The translations under genes and the position numbers were made by a program. Shown piece after piece: positions 1 to 10,222 of a stretch of 64,000 nt of DNA. Source of the stretch: Volvox africanus. Lineage: Eukaryota > Chlorophyta > Chlorophyceae > Chlamydomonadales > Volvocaceae. A model generated the notes under the pieces. That model saw only the letters and a program-made list of their open reading frames with translations. It made no database searches and had not been told where the DNA came from. The DNA lies in the NCBI GenBank assembly GCA_030268105.1, contig BSDZ01000016.1, positions 3,169,501-3,233,500 on the forward strand. The letters are read 5' to 3'. Position 1 is the stretch's first letter; every line of letters starts with the position of its first letter.

Positions 1-378
1 ATGAACAGCCTGGAGATACTTTTTAGCGTCACGCACGTACGCACGAGTTGCATCGGCTATGCTATGCCCTGGTGTCTTGTCGGTCAGCGAAATATTGAGC
101 CTAGGAATGGGAATCGACAATCTCATCACCTCAGGGATGTCATCATGCCCTCGAGCTTGAGGTAATGGCAGAACCCTTGGTCCAGCAGTGTTGTCCATAT
201 TCGTATTAACTGCTGAATGCGGCACAATTAAGTGAGCAGGGGTCTGAAGGAAAAGGGGCTCTTGAGTGGCTCGCGCGCCAACAGTCTCAAGACCTCTATC
301 CGGTGCTCTAGCAGCTACAACAAAATCGGGTTGGCTAGCTAGGCTAGTGTGCGGCATATCGTCGTGTTCCGCGGACAT
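1..378 (-). CDS. gag: Gag N-terminal part of gypsy A-1 (partial, runs off window)
   Basis: The frame starts with ATG at 378-376 and stays open to the left edge. It corresponds to the first 126 or so residues of the A-2 Gag (start at 45627). The start falls at the same place as in A-2 and A-3, a short distance downstream of the leader. This part precedes the capsid-like core and the zinc knuckle, so no diagnostic motif is visible here and the call rests on identity with the complete copy. The product would be the structural protein of virus-like particles. Confidence 0.75.
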   Translation of the reverse strand, partial: MSAEHDDMPHTSLASQPDFVVAARAPDRGLETVGARATQEPLFLQTPAHLIVPHSAVNTNMDNTAGPRVLPLPQARGHDDIPEVMRLSIPIPRLNISLTDKTPGHSIADATRAYVRDAKKYLQAVH

Positions 379-844
379 GGAGCACGAAACGATACCCTAG
401 GTTTGCGTAATAGAAGCCGACTTCTATCGCAAAGGCAAGAGTACAAAACAATTCGGTGAGCCTACCGACAGTACTCTTGAGAAGATTCAGTAAACTCAGC
501 AAGTACTTGCCCAGCTGAGTCCTGATCTCCGTAGTTTGGGCGATGAGAGTCGCCAACTGGTCCGGACGAAAGCCGGTCTCAGTCGCCGCGGCAAGCAATG
601 CCGGTGCACTGAGATTACCTGCGACTCAGAGCATACACTTACACAACAAGTGCAGCAATCTAAGCAAAAGCAATTAAACAATTACAAACCGGAAGCGGCG
701 GCGTCCAAAACGGCGCGGCCTAAGTCTTCGGCAAAAGTATCTAGCGGTCCTCGTGGTTCGTCGCTGGAACTCGCCATAGAAAGAACCTACTTCCAATTAG
801 ACAAAGAGAGACAGTTACGCAACGAACCTGTCTCGATACCAAAT

Positions 845-1668
845 TGTTGTACCTCTCGTTCGCGTTTGCTCATAAGTATCTGCACGTCTGGAGACTTTCG
901 ACACCGATGCGCGAGCACTTGCAAGTACAGCAAGGCAAGCGAGAGCAAACAGAGACAGCGGAAGACTTCAAGACGAAGAGAGATATAACTTACAGTCTTA
1001 CAGATCGGAATGATGCAATGAACGATATCGCCGTCAGCGCCGGAAGCAAGCAATCATCACGCGGCGGTGATAAGCGAAGTTCAGGCTTAGCTCGGGCTAA
1101 GTTGAAATGCGTATAGCAATAATGATATAGAACACACGAGTGTTCTCCGGTATCGAATGTCTTATTTTGCTTAGCCGTCCTCGCATCTGTTATACTCGCA
1201 GCATCGCAATGCCGTACGATTCACATCAGGAGGCCGATCCTAGATGTGACAACCCTACTGCGTCTAGGCGATGTCTACGCATAACAACGTATAAGCCTTT
1301 CCGGCATTCGCATGATGCAAGGGTCCGGATAACGATATCCGGTTGCAGGGCATGTATCGCGACGAGTGCGGCGCTCTCAACGTGTGCTGTAATGAAGTAA
1401 TATTATATCAGATAATATTACTTATCGTTTTGTAGCACGAGCATAATGCGCACTTCAATGCTTCGGGCTTTCATGCATGCTAGGCAGATTTGCCATGGTG
1501 CGATGTCGCGATGGGTAATGACAACATGCCAAATGCATGTATAAATGTACACGAATACATTTATATCATGCAGATTCATTCATATGCAATGTGTTCGTCA
1601 CAATAGCACTTCGCCTTGTAGGATCGCATCGACCTACGCATCGGCGGGAAACTAACCGTAGCACAACG
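845..1668 (-). repeat. 5' LTR of gypsy A-1
   Basis: About 824 bp, beginning TGTTGTACC on the plus strand and ending GCACAAC followed by G, where other copies have the terminal A. The same LTR is present at 39447-40270, 46094-46917, 52732-53555 and 58770-59593. It contains the short inverted repeats typical of this family, such as GAACAC-ACGA-GTGTTC. Promoter and polyadenylation signals are expected here for the minus-strand element but were not located. Confidence 0.9.
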
Positions 1669-2777
1669 GGCTCCTGGGTATGCACATCTGGCTGCTGCCT
1701 GCGCTGTTGCCCTACCTTGTTGAGTTGGTGAGCTAGGATGGTTAGTCGGCGTTTAAAACCAGGCCACCAAGCAATAAGGTTGCCCAGGTTCTCTTCGGCT
1801 GAGGGTGCCTCTTGGCATTGGTTCCGGATCCACTCCGCCATGCTTGTAGCCAAATCTTCATGGTCAGTGAAGGCCATGCGTATACGCTTGATGCCTGGGC
1901 CCTTGACCTCATTTCTGCGAGGTAGGAGATGAAGTGTGGCAAGACGGTGGTCTGAAGCTGTGTGGAATGAGATGGCCGTGTGGCAAATATACGGCAGCAT
2001 GGCTTCATTGATGTAGATGCGATCCAGGTGTGAACCTCCTGGGCTGGGTGCATGGTACAGGTGAGTGAAGTCACGGCGCCTGGGGTGGAGGTATCGGTGG
2101 GTATCAACCATCTGTGGGCCTGCTCGCTGTCGCATCTCAGTGATAGGCCTATCCGCCTGCCGCCCATCTCTTCCTGCGGACGAGTCCCTCTCTGGGTTCT
2201 CCACAAAATTGAAGTCTCCTGCCCAGATAAGAGTGGTGTCCCTATTGTCCTCCATGGCTTGTGTTGTGGTGGCTGCCAGGGCATTCTCAAAGAGTTGCTG
2301 GCGGGTTTCCACAGCCGCTGAGGTAGTGCCAGGAGGGAGATAGATATTGCAGATGTGCAGGCGGTGTCCCCCCCAGTGGAGGATACAGTCGGTGAATCGG
2401 CCTTTTATACCCATAGGCTGGGGAGATGCCAGTTTTGGTGCCAAAGCTGAAGCTAGCCCCTGTCTGATGAGGATGAGCACTCCTGCTGTGTGCGTCGAGC
2501 TAGACCAAGAGTATGCTGCTACCTTCCAGTTTTGTGTGTGGATCTGAGTGGTGGCATGACGAAGATCCCATTCAAACAGGCATTGGTGCTGGATTGTAGT
2601 ATGGTGGGTTTCCTGCAGACACACAACATCCAGCCGCTGCTCAGCCCATTGTCGTACCGCTGCCTGAAGTCGACTGCCATGAGAAGCCAGAAGCCCTCGC
2701 ATATTGTGTGTGGCTATGCGCAGTGGATGCCCTGAGATAGCTCCCTGCCGCTGATTTCTCCTGCTACCTCTGAGCAT
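1669..2777 (-). pseudogene. LINE L-1 ORF2, endonuclease domain only, interrupted by gypsy LTR
   Basis: Starts at ATG 2777-2775, overlapping the ORF1 stop (TAATG). It encodes the apurinic/apyrimidinic-type endonuclease that nicks target DNA. The visible signature is an Asn near residue 25 (THNMRG), the catalytic Glu in CLQETH, GDFNFVEN and the C-terminal SDH with LDRIYIN before it. The frame then reads into the gypsy LTR and ends at 1566 with a non-LINE tail. No reverse transcriptase remains, so this copy cannot be autonomous. Confidence 0.88.
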
Positions 2778-4378
2778 TATTCTGCTTGGGGTTCCCGTGT
2801 GTGGGGGCTGCTCTCCTTCCCATCGCAGTCCATGTCCTGGGGTGGGTAGGGGTTGTTGGTTTGCCGGGAATGTCGAGTGGATGTCCGCCGCGGTCGGGGT
2901 GTCTCCTTGGAGATACCACCCGATATTGTTGGCTCTCTCTGCGTCCGTCGCAATGCCAGTTTGGCCTTCCGGGCTTGCCTTGCCCTCTCTGTTTGGGCCA
3001 TGTGCCGCTGTGCTCGTTCCTCCTCTGACAGATGGGTTAGGCGCCGCTTGCGTATTTTGTTTTGTTGGGTGTTGGTGGGGGCGTGGCTGTTTGAGGGATG
3101 CTGAGGTGCCTGGGTCCTGGGTTGAGAGCGTCCCGCTGGTTGAGCCTCTGCTGGGGGCCCCGGCTGACCTGTGACTACATTGGTTGAAGTAGTTGGGGTT
3201 CTGGGTTTGCATGCTGCTTCTGCTGCTTTGGCTGCTGCTTCCCTGGCCACTGCTGCAGTTGCTGCTGCATCGACAATCTCTTGGGGGAGCGGCCTGGGTG
3301 GTGGGGCCGTGGGCTGGGGCGCCCCAGGAGGGAGTGGCGCCAGGGAGCTGGGAGCGAGTTGCCTTGGGGGGCTCAGAGGGTGCTGCCTGAGGACATCCGC
3401 AAAGGATGGCACAGTGTTGGCCCTGCTGGACGTGGGTTCAGGACCGCTCAGTCGGGCTATGGGCTGGGTTGGGAGGATTGGTTGTTGTGATGGCAGTCGT
3501 TGGCGGTTGAGGTCCCGCTGGCGGTTGAGCTCCATGCGTGGAGGGGGTTTGCATGGCATGAGAAAAGGGGCCTCCTCTACTGCTGCCCGGAGCCTGGAAG
3601 CCACCAGCATGCCCTGGTTCGAAGAGCCCCCCGGTCGTCCAAGGCTGAACCGGCTCTGGTGTGGTAGGTTGTGGGAGCCCGGTGCCATTTTAACCCGCCA
3701 CGTGTCAGCCATGCGTGTGGGTTTAAGATCCTGGAACTCAGTCATGCGCCTGGGTGCTCGTTCTGATGAGTAGGCATGTGCCAGGAAGCTAGGGATGGCT
3801 AGAGGGGATAAGGTGGACGGCACCCCAGAAATCTCCCAGATGGCAGGCTGCACCTTGTGGAAGTTTTTTATGTGGACCTCCACGGTGATGGGTGGGCTGT
3901 TAGGGAGTAGGTGGATTTGCCCCAGTCTCAGGTGTCCCCTGGTGACTGCTGGGGAGGATGCGAGCCATGCCCTACCTCCCTTTGGGATAAGAATGGACAG
4001 TTCTTGCACCGCATTGCCATTGGGGTGCTTGTACTGATGATGCCGGCCAACCTTTGGCAGGCTGCAAGGTAGGCCTGGCATGTTGGCTACCATAACCTCA
4101 TGTACCTTGGCAATGATGGCATCCGTGAGTGGCCCAAAAAGTTGGGCGTGGATGTCCGCCGGGTTGGAGTCTGCTGGCCAATGGATGTCCAGGGCCACGG
4201 ACTCTTGGTCGAGTAAGACGGGAGTTCCAGCTGGTAAGTCCCGTTGGATTTGCTCCAAATTAATGAAGCGTTGTGCCATCGGAGGCCGGGTGGGCGGGCC
4301 TCTGTTGGCTGGAGCTCTTACTTGGCCATTTGAATTAGGTGCTCGCGCGGTGGTCCGCGCGCGGTTAATTTCGGCCAT
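2777..4378 (-). CDS. LINE L-1 ORF1 protein (RNA-binding type, 533 aa)
   Basis: A true ATG lies at 4378, and the protein begins MAEINRARTTARA. LINE ORF1 proteins bind their own RNA and form the ribonucleoprotein. What is visible is a conserved central block of about 150 residues around VALDIHWPADSNPADIHAQL, a long Pro-rich segment, an Ala-rich probably helical run (AATAAVAREAAAKAAEAA) and a basic Arg/Lys/Gln-rich C-terminal part. No CCHC knuckle is seen. It aligns along its length with L-2 ORF1, which has additional residues in the Pro/Gln-rich part. The stop shares one base with the ORF2 start. Function is assigned by position and by the LINE context, not by a recognised domain. Confidence 0.8.
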   Translation of the reverse strand: MAEINRARTTARAPNSNGQVRAPANRGPPTRPPMAQRFINLEQIQRDLPAGTPVLLDQESVALDIHWPADSNPADIHAQLFGPLTDAIIAKVHEVMVANMPGLPCSLPKVGRHHQYKHPNGNAVQELSILIPKGGRAWLASSPAVTRGHLRLGQIHLLPNSPPITVEVHIKNFHKVQPAIWEISGVPSTLSPLAIPSFLAHAYSSERAPRRMTEFQDLKPTRMADTWRVKMAPGSHNLPHQSRFSLGRPGGSSNQGMLVASRLRAAVEEAPFLMPCKPPPRMELNRQRDLNRQRLPSQQPILPTQPIARLSGPEPTSSRANTVPSFADVLRQHPLSPPRQLAPSSLAPLPPGAPQPTAPPPRPLPQEIVDAAATAAVAREAAAKAAEAACKPRTPTTSTNVVTGQPGPPAEAQPAGRSQPRTQAPQHPSNSHAPTNTQQNKIRKRRLTHLSEEERAQRHMAQTERARQARKAKLALRRTQREPTISGGISKETPRPRRTSTRHSRQTNNPYPPQDMDCDGKESSPHTREPQAE

Positions 4379-4885
4379 ATTAAAAGCTAGAATGGCATTG
4401 AGAAGCCGTGCAGTTGGAGTTCCGAAGCAGGGCGATTGTCTGTGAGGATGGCTAAACGAAAAAAAGGCGAAAAGCTCCGAATCCCCGCCGCCGCGAGAGT
4501 TGCCTCTAGCTCCGCCGATGAGAAGAAAGCAGATGAAGACAATTCCCTAGAAGTGGTGGTCGATCGCGTTGTTGGCCACAGTCGGGAAAATTCGCGAGAT
4601 GTCCCAAGTCGCGTCAGCCGCGAAAGTCCTCGCTAACCCCGCTGTAGAAATAAGAGTAAAAGAAGGCAAATCCCAAGGAGGGAAGGCAGCTGTTCGTGCT
4701 GGTGTCTAGACGTAAGCCACCGAGATGCAAGCCTCCGCAAGCACGACGGGCGCCGCTAGTTCAGCCAGACAGAAAACGCTAATTGTAGGACTAGAACAAG
4801 CGATTGCTGCTCCTTTAGCACGCAAGTTCTAACTCATCTGCGCGATCACCGGCGACACTAACGTGCCGATGATACTGCAAAGCTA

Positions 4886-4912
4886 ACCATACATACTTTG
4901 TATGTATGTATT
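4886..4912. repeat. CATA/TATG microsatellite at the L-1 / L-2 junction
   Basis: The sequence reads CATACATAC, then TTTG, then TATGTATGTAT. It sits exactly between the 5' end of L-1 and the 3' end of L-2. It is short but has the same unit as the tracts at 12399-12519, 12862-12885 and 14416-14459, all of which lie at LINE boundaries. Confidence 0.8.
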
Positions 4913-5572
4913 GGGTGTTACACTGTGGGCGACTCGCCCTTCAAAGACGAGCACCGGGGGTCCTGACCGGACCGAGCCACAGCGCAGGGGAGGAACACGT
5001 GGCTTTGTCTGTCTGTCCTGCCACGTGCTCCCCCTCTCACTAGGGCCAGCGAGCCCTCACAGGCTCTCGCCTGGCCACTCACAGAGCACTCAGGGCTACC
5101 AAGAAACCACAGGAAGGCCCAACAGAAAACGGGGGACACCTAGCTGCTCAAAGGACGGGGAAACCTCTCCTCTAACCCGACACTGACTAGACAGGAGCCT
5201 GGCAGACACACACAGTTCCCCTCAGAGGAGAAGCACCAGCAGGAAAGCACACCCTTCCACAGCCAAGCCAGAAGAACCCAACAAGAGGCGGAGGGGGGGA
5301 TGACAAGCCGAACTGGCGCCCCCCTAGAAAGCCTTCCGGCCCCACCCAAAGCTGGCCCCGCAGACACCTGAACTGCACAACAAGGAAAGACCTCTCTTGC
5401 TGAACCCCCCTAAAACCCTAAGGCCCCGAAGCCTGGACACAGGAACCTCTAGCCACGAAACCCTCCACCCTCTCCCTTCCCCTCCTCAAGATCTAGACCG
5501 TCCTCTCCTTGTCTCTACCTCCCTCACTCTCCCCCTTTCCTCCCACAGAACCTCCTCCTCAAAACTCCTGCC
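4911..5572 (-). other. 3' UTR of LINE L-2
   Basis: Non-coding in all frames at useful length, C-rich on the plus strand, and beginning GGGTGTTACACTGTGGG next to the microsatellite. The same segment is repeated at about 12901-13483 in L-3, where roughly 90-100 bp around the position matching 5440-5530 is missing. The outermost part, around GAGCACCGGGGG, also recurs in diverged form at 26515-26560. It is expected to hold the RNA structure recognised by the LINE reverse transcriptase. Confidence 0.75.
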
Positions 5573-8500
5573 CTAAAGCCCCTGCTCTGTTCTTGCTGCT
5601 CCATGGTTGGTGATGTCAACCGGATCTGCACACCGCATTTGCGTGCCAACTATGGCTAGGATGGGATGTTGTGGTCCCACTTGATCCCAGCCATAGTGAG
5701 GTATTCCCAACGCTGCAAAAGAATGCAAGCGTGCCCAAAAGTCGGCAACTGTACGGGCCTGTGCACGGTCCAGGGGTGAGGTTGCTGTTTGTGTTGGAGT
5801 GTCCATTGCTGGCTGTGTCGTAGAGATGATTGGATGGGTGTTGGCATCTTCCTCTTCCTCTGGAGGGAACCCCCCTGAACGGTTGAAGAAGTCAGTAATA
5901 GCCCGTTGACGGGGTCCCTGCTCTGCTGTGTGGGTCTGTTGTTGCTGCCGCCGTCTGTGGGTAGAAGGCCACTGTGGCCTGTGTTCTCTTGTTGCCGCCC
6001 GGAGACAGTGCCTGCCATATTCCATAGAAGATAAGGCTGCCAAAGCTATCACGTCCCATGGGGCCTGCTCGCAACCGGGAGGTGCTTGGACAAGCCATAG
6101 CTGTTGCCTGGTCAAGCCCCCTTCAATGGTGGCTGATGTCGGCAATGGCAGATGTCTGTCAATCTGTTCTCGCACCGCCTTGGCTATAGGGCACTCCCAG
6201 AAGTGGTGCAGGCGTGGGGAGCAAGGTTGATCAGTATCAGCTCCATAGCTGCCACACCCACATGGTTTGATGGGCACCCTGGAAAGATGTGTGTTGCCAG
6301 GTATGGGTATCCCATCGACCACCAAACGCCACAGCGTCTCTTTGTTTTTATTTTCCCACCGAACTGCTGTCCACAGCCTGTCTAGGGTTGCCTGAAAGCG
6401 CTGGAGGTTAGTGACAGGACAGGGAGGAGCTGGACCGTCTGTTGGCATCCCTTGCGCCTCCTGCACAAAAGCTGACAAGAGCTCCAATCGCTCCTCCGCT
6501 GTTGAAATCCCTTGCAGCTGAGTAGCTTGGCTTACCGTGAGGTTGTAGAGAGGCACTATACCCGAGTCCCCTGGCAATCTCCAGCCCAAACGCCTGACGA
6601 TCATGGCCATGACTGTGGTGCGGTCTGGTGGTGCTGGCATCTGCTGCTGCATTCTGTCCTCCACCCTGTCCGGCTGTTGGGGTTGTAAGCGGTTGACTAC
6701 CTTCCGTGCTGCTGCTATCCATGCCGGGCTGATATCGTTGCATAGAGCCGAGAGAGCCATACGGGTAGACTCCTTGTCTCGCAGTTGGGTGGGGCTAGCT
6801 GAGGGGTCTAGAAACTGTTGGGTCCAGTCTAGCCAGGTCATGTACTGAGGGAGGGGTATTTGGTCATGCTCCAGCATGTCGTACACCCTTACCAGGTCCC
6901 CAACTGTGAGCAGTTTTCTGCATGAAGCCATCAGTGGGTGACGGGTTTCCAGGCCTGGGCGGTGGTTGTTACCATTGATGCTTCCCCCATTGTCCGAATT
7001 GTTGGGCAGCAAAGGATTTCCCCAGAGAGCAGCCGCCCAGCACCAGTCTCCAGGGGCTAAAGGTGGGTTGCTGACATCTTCTAGTGGTGGGAGGTGCCCT
7101 AAGGCCCCTACAATTCGGCTGATCTCCTCAGGCAAGGTCTCTCCACCCAGCCAGGGCCCAGTTGCCTGGGCAGTGGTAAGGGCCCAAGGTTTAAAGGCCG
7201 GATGGGTGATCTCCAGGTAGGTGGCCAGGGTCCGGATCCAGGGGTGGAGGCTTCGAACATTACCACTAGTAACTGGCTCTTCCTCTTCTTCAGCAACCGT
7301 ATTCATCGCCGTGTCCAGAAGCATTACCCTCTCTCTCTCTCTCCTGGCCATCAGGGCCCCTCGGATGAATCGCACTGCCCACATGGCTTGTCTTGCCCGA
7401 ATGTGTTGCCTGAGGGGCAGTAGGCCAAAACCACCAGTTGATGGGTGTCCCACCAAGAGTCTGCTAGGTACTCCAGTGAAGCGCTGGCCCTGGTCTTCTG
7501 GGCCCTGTTTCCGATCTACAAGGCGAGCAGCTAAGCGTTCAATGTAGGTCAGAGTGGTATCTGGAGGTGGTCCACCATGCTCCATATGCCAAGTGACTGT
7601 TTGCAGGCAATAGTTGGAGACTGCTGCAGCCCGACCAAAGGCAGAGAGCGGATAATGGGCTAGGCGTTGCATCCTCGTGTAGGCCAGGGCTAGCATCTCC
7701 GGCCAGTCTGGTTGGGGCGGCTGCAGTTGGTTGTCCATTGGCAAGTTAAGGGCTGTCGCAGTGGTGACCACCTTCAGGCCATTTATTGTGCTTCCCTGAC
7801 GGTGGTCGTCCACAGCCCCTATGGGTAGGATTTCCATCTTATCCAGGTTCAGGCGTTGACCTGATGCCCGGGCAAAAGTATCCATGGCTTCAAGGAAGGC
7901 TGGCACGGATTCCTCTCCTTCAAGGGCCACTTCTGCATCATCAGCAAACTGACAGGCTGTGACCCTGTCTTCATCTGAAGGCAATAGGCGGAGGCCTATC
8001 TCTTGGCTCTTTAGCCAGCTGAACAAGGCCTGGGCAACAAAGAGATACAGCAGGGGTGCTAGAGGGCAACCCTGTCTTACCCCTGCTTCCATTTTAACAA
8101 GCCTGGATTTGAAACCGTTCACCATGGCTCTTGCCCGCGTGTTGCTAAGCAATATCCGGGTCCAACTGCAAAGCTGTGGGCCTGCTCCCATCGCCTCCAT
8201 CGCCCCCATCAGGAAGTTGCGGTCCACTGTGTCATAAGCTTTTGCGAAGTCCAGGAAGGCCAGCAGACCTTGGCGGTTCAATTTCCGTAAGAGATGAGGC
8301 AGATGGCGTAGAAAGAGAACACTGGCCCCAATGAGCCTCTTGGGCAGAAAAGCTGACTGCTCAGGGCTAATGATTCGTCCCAGGGCTGGCCCTAGGCGAT
8401 TTGCCAGCACCTTGGCCAGCAAGCGGTAGTCCGAGCAAAGCAGTGTGATAGGGCGGTAGTTACCAGGCTGTTTGGGGTCTCCCTTCTTGTAAAGCACCTT

Positions 8501-10222
8501 AATGATACCATCCAGAAAGCCTGTTGGCACCTGCCCTGTTTTGCCGATAGCCGTGAAGAGGGCTGCCATGGTATGGCCAATCTCTGGCCAGAACTTGCGG
8601 TACAGATCCGTTGGGATGCCATCCCATCCGGGTGCTTTGCCTGGCTGGCTCTTCTTCAGTGCGAAACCCAGCTCAGTCACAGCAATGGTCGGGGACCCAG
8701 CCACTTCGTCAGCTTCCTCAGGGAGTCGGATGTTGGCTGCTGCTAACTGGGTTAGCACTGACTGGCGATCTTCAGGAGTGGTGAAGTCTGGGGCTCTGCA
8801 TACCCCTGCCCAAAAGTCCGCTACGACCTGTGGTAGCTGTGCTGGATTAGTGACCAGTCGGCCTGAGTGTGCCTGGAGGGCCACTGGGGCTGTTTGCTGG
8901 TCCTGGATTTGGGTTTGCAGGAAGGTTGTCAGAGCTGGGCCAGGACGCTCTCCTGCGTGTAACCAGTGGACCCGGGTCTTTTTTGCCACCCTGGTGTTGT
9001 CCTCAATATGCACCCTAGCCAGTCTTGCTTGGGCATCTATGAGCTGCTGTAGTAGGTGTGGTGAGTGCGGCATAGTATCGAGGGCTTGTTGGGCCTGTTG
9101 GACCCCAAGGTAGGCCTCCTGGGTATGAGCACCTGGCTGCTGTCTGCGCTGTTGCGCTACCTTGTTGAGTTGGTGTGCTAGGAAGGTTAGTCGGCGTTTA
9201 AAACCAGGCCACCAAGCAATAAGGTTGCCCGGATTCTCTTCGACTGAGGGTGCCTCTTGGCATTGGTTCCGGATCCACTCCGCCATGCTTGTAGCCAAAT
9301 CCTCATGGTCAGTGAAGGCCATGCGTATACGCTTGATGCCTGGGCCCTTGACCTCATTTTTGCAAGGTAGGAGATGAAGTGTGGCAAGACGGTGGTCTGA
9401 GGCTGTGTGGAAGGAGATGGCTGTATGGCATAGGTACGGCAGCTTGGCTTCATTGATGTAGATGCGATCTAGGCGTGAACCGCCTGGGGTGGGTGCATGG
9501 TACAGGTGAGTGAAGTCACGGCGCCTTGGGTGGAGGTATCGGTGGGTATCTACCATCTGTGGGCCTGCCCGCTGCCGCATCTCAGTGATAGGCCTATCTG
9601 CTTGACGCCCATCTCTTCCTGCGGACGAGTCCCACTCTGGGTTTTCCACAAAGTTGAAGTCTCCTGCCCAGATAAGGGTGGTGTCCCTATTGTCCTCCAT
9701 GGCTTGCGTTGTGGTGGCAGCCAGGGCGTTCTCGAAGAGTTGTCGCCGGGTTTCCGCAGCCATCGAGGTAGTGCCAGGTGGGAGGTAGATATTGCAGATG
9801 TGCAGGCGGTGTCCCCCCCAGTGGAGGATACAGTCGGTGAAACGGCCTCTCGTACATGTATGCTGGGGTGTTGCCAGTTTAGGTGCCAGAGCTGAAGCTA
9901 GCCCCTGTCTGATGAGGATGAGCACTCCTGCTGTGTGCGTCGAGTTAGACCAAGAGTAGGCTGCTATCTTCCAGTTTTGTGTGTGGATCTGTTTGGTGGC
10001 ATAACGAAGATCCCGTTCAAACAGGCATTGGTGCTGGAGGGTAGTGTGGTGGGTTTCCTGCAGACATACAACATCCAGCCGCTGCTCAGCCCATTGACGT
10101 ACCGCTGCCTGAAGTCGACTGCCATGAGAGGCCAGAAGCCCTCGCATATTGTGCATGGCTATGCGCAGTGGATGCCCTGAGATAGCTCCCTGCCGCTGAC
10201 TTCTCTTGTTGCCTCTGGACAT
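5573..10222 (-). CDS. LINE L-2 ORF2: endonuclease / reverse transcriptase (1549 aa)
   Basis: Nicks target DNA and reverse transcribes the LINE RNA in place. The APE endonuclease occupies residues 15-280, with N25, E56 in CLQETH, GDFN at 187-190, LDRIYIN and D276-H277. The reverse transcriptase covers about 500-800: GKAPGWDGIP, NYRPITLLCSDY, DFAKAYDTVDR, GVRQGCPLAPLLY and the catalytic FADD at 759-762 (FADD instead of YADD). Near residue 1320-1350 is a Cys/His cluster (PCGCGSYG, HHFWECP) like the zinc motif after L1 reverse transcriptases. The C-terminal 200 residues are Gln/Pro-rich. The start is ATG 10222, which overlaps the ORF1 stop, and the stop is TAG. It appears intact. Confidence 0.95.
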   Translation of the reverse strand: MSRGNKRSQRQGAISGHPLRIAMHNMRGLLASHGSRLQAAVRQWAEQRLDVVCLQETHHTTLQHQCLFERDLRYATKQIHTQNWKIAAYSWSNSTHTAGVLILIRQGLASALAPKLATPQHTCTRGRFTDCILHWGGHRLHICNIYLPPGTTSMAAETRRQLFENALAATTTQAMEDNRDTTLIWAGDFNFVENPEWDSSAGRDGRQADRPITEMRQRAGPQMVDTHRYLHPRRRDFTHLYHAPTPGGSRLDRIYINEAKLPYLCHTAISFHTASDHRLATLHLLPCKNEVKGPGIKRIRMAFTDHEDLATSMAEWIRNQCQEAPSVEENPGNLIAWWPGFKRRLTFLAHQLNKVAQQRRQQPGAHTQEAYLGVQQAQQALDTMPHSPHLLQQLIDAQARLARVHIEDNTRVAKKTRVHWLHAGERPGPALTTFLQTQIQDQQTAPVALQAHSGRLVTNPAQLPQVVADFWAGVCRAPDFTTPEDRQSVLTQLAAANIRLPEEADEVAGSPTIAVTELGFALKKSQPGKAPGWDGIPTDLYRKFWPEIGHTMAALFTAIGKTGQVPTGFLDGIIKVLYKKGDPKQPGNYRPITLLCSDYRLLAKVLANRLGPALGRIISPEQSAFLPKRLIGASVLFLRHLPHLLRKLNRQGLLAFLDFAKAYDTVDRNFLMGAMEAMGAGPQLCSWTRILLSNTRARAMVNGFKSRLVKMEAGVRQGCPLAPLLYLFVAQALFSWLKSQEIGLRLLPSDEDRVTACQFADDAEVALEGEESVPAFLEAMDTFARASGQRLNLDKMEILPIGAVDDHRQGSTINGLKVVTTATALNLPMDNQLQPPQPDWPEMLALAYTRMQRLAHYPLSAFGRAAAVSNYCLQTVTWHMEHGGPPPDTTLTYIERLAARLVDRKQGPEDQGQRFTGVPSRLLVGHPSTGGFGLLPLRQHIRARQAMWAVRFIRGALMARRERERVMLLDTAMNTVAEEEEEPVTSGNVRSLHPWIRTLATYLEITHPAFKPWALTTAQATGPWLGGETLPEEISRIVGALGHLPPLEDVSNPPLAPGDWCWAAALWGNPLLPNNSDNGGSINGNNHRPGLETRHPLMASCRKLLTVGDLVRVYDMLEHDQIPLPQYMTWLDWTQQFLDPSASPTQLRDKESTRMALSALCNDISPAWIAAARKVVNRLQPQQPDRVEDRMQQQMPAPPDRTTVMAMIVRRLGWRLPGDSGIVPLYNLTVSQATQLQGISTAEERLELLSAFVQEAQGMPTDGPAPPCPVTNLQRFQATLDRLWTAVRWENKNKETLWRLVVDGIPIPGNTHLSRVPIKPCGCGSYGADTDQPCSPRLHHFWECPIAKAVREQIDRHLPLPTSATIEGGLTRQQLWLVQAPPGCEQAPWDVIALAALSSMEYGRHCLRAATREHRPQWPSTHRRRQQQQTHTAEQGPRQRAITDFFNRSGGFPPEEEEDANTHPIISTTQPAMDTPTQTATSPLDRAQARTVADFWARLHSFAALGIPHYGWDQVGPQHPILAIVGTQMRCADPVDITNHGAARTEQGL

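Larger units (their letters stand above)
1..1668 (-). mobile_element. Ty3/gypsy family A, copy A-1, 5' end only (enters from left edge)
   Basis: This is the 5' portion of a minus-strand gypsy element. It matches 45251-46917 of the complete copy A-2 almost base for base. It contains the start of gag, the leader, the primer binding site (GTCTCGATACCA at 830-841, complement of the primer sense) and one LTR. The rest of gag, pol and the second LTR lie beyond the left edge. Its right end breaks the ORF2 frame of LINE L-1, so it inserted into that LINE. The terminal base of the LTR is G rather than A (GCACAACG), and a target duplication cannot be tested because the partner end is outside the window. 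Confidence 0.9.
1669..4895 (-). mobile_element. L1-type LINE, copy L-1 (3' part missing, cut by gypsy A-1)
   Basis: A minus-strand non-LTR retrotransposon. The 5' UTR (about 4379-4895), ORF1 and the first 370 or so codons of ORF2 are present and closely match L-2. ORF2 stops abruptly at the LTR of A-1, so the reverse transcriptase region lies outside the window or was lost. Its 5' end abuts the 3' tail of L-2 across a short CATA/TATG tract, giving two head-to-tail LINEs. Confidence 0.88.
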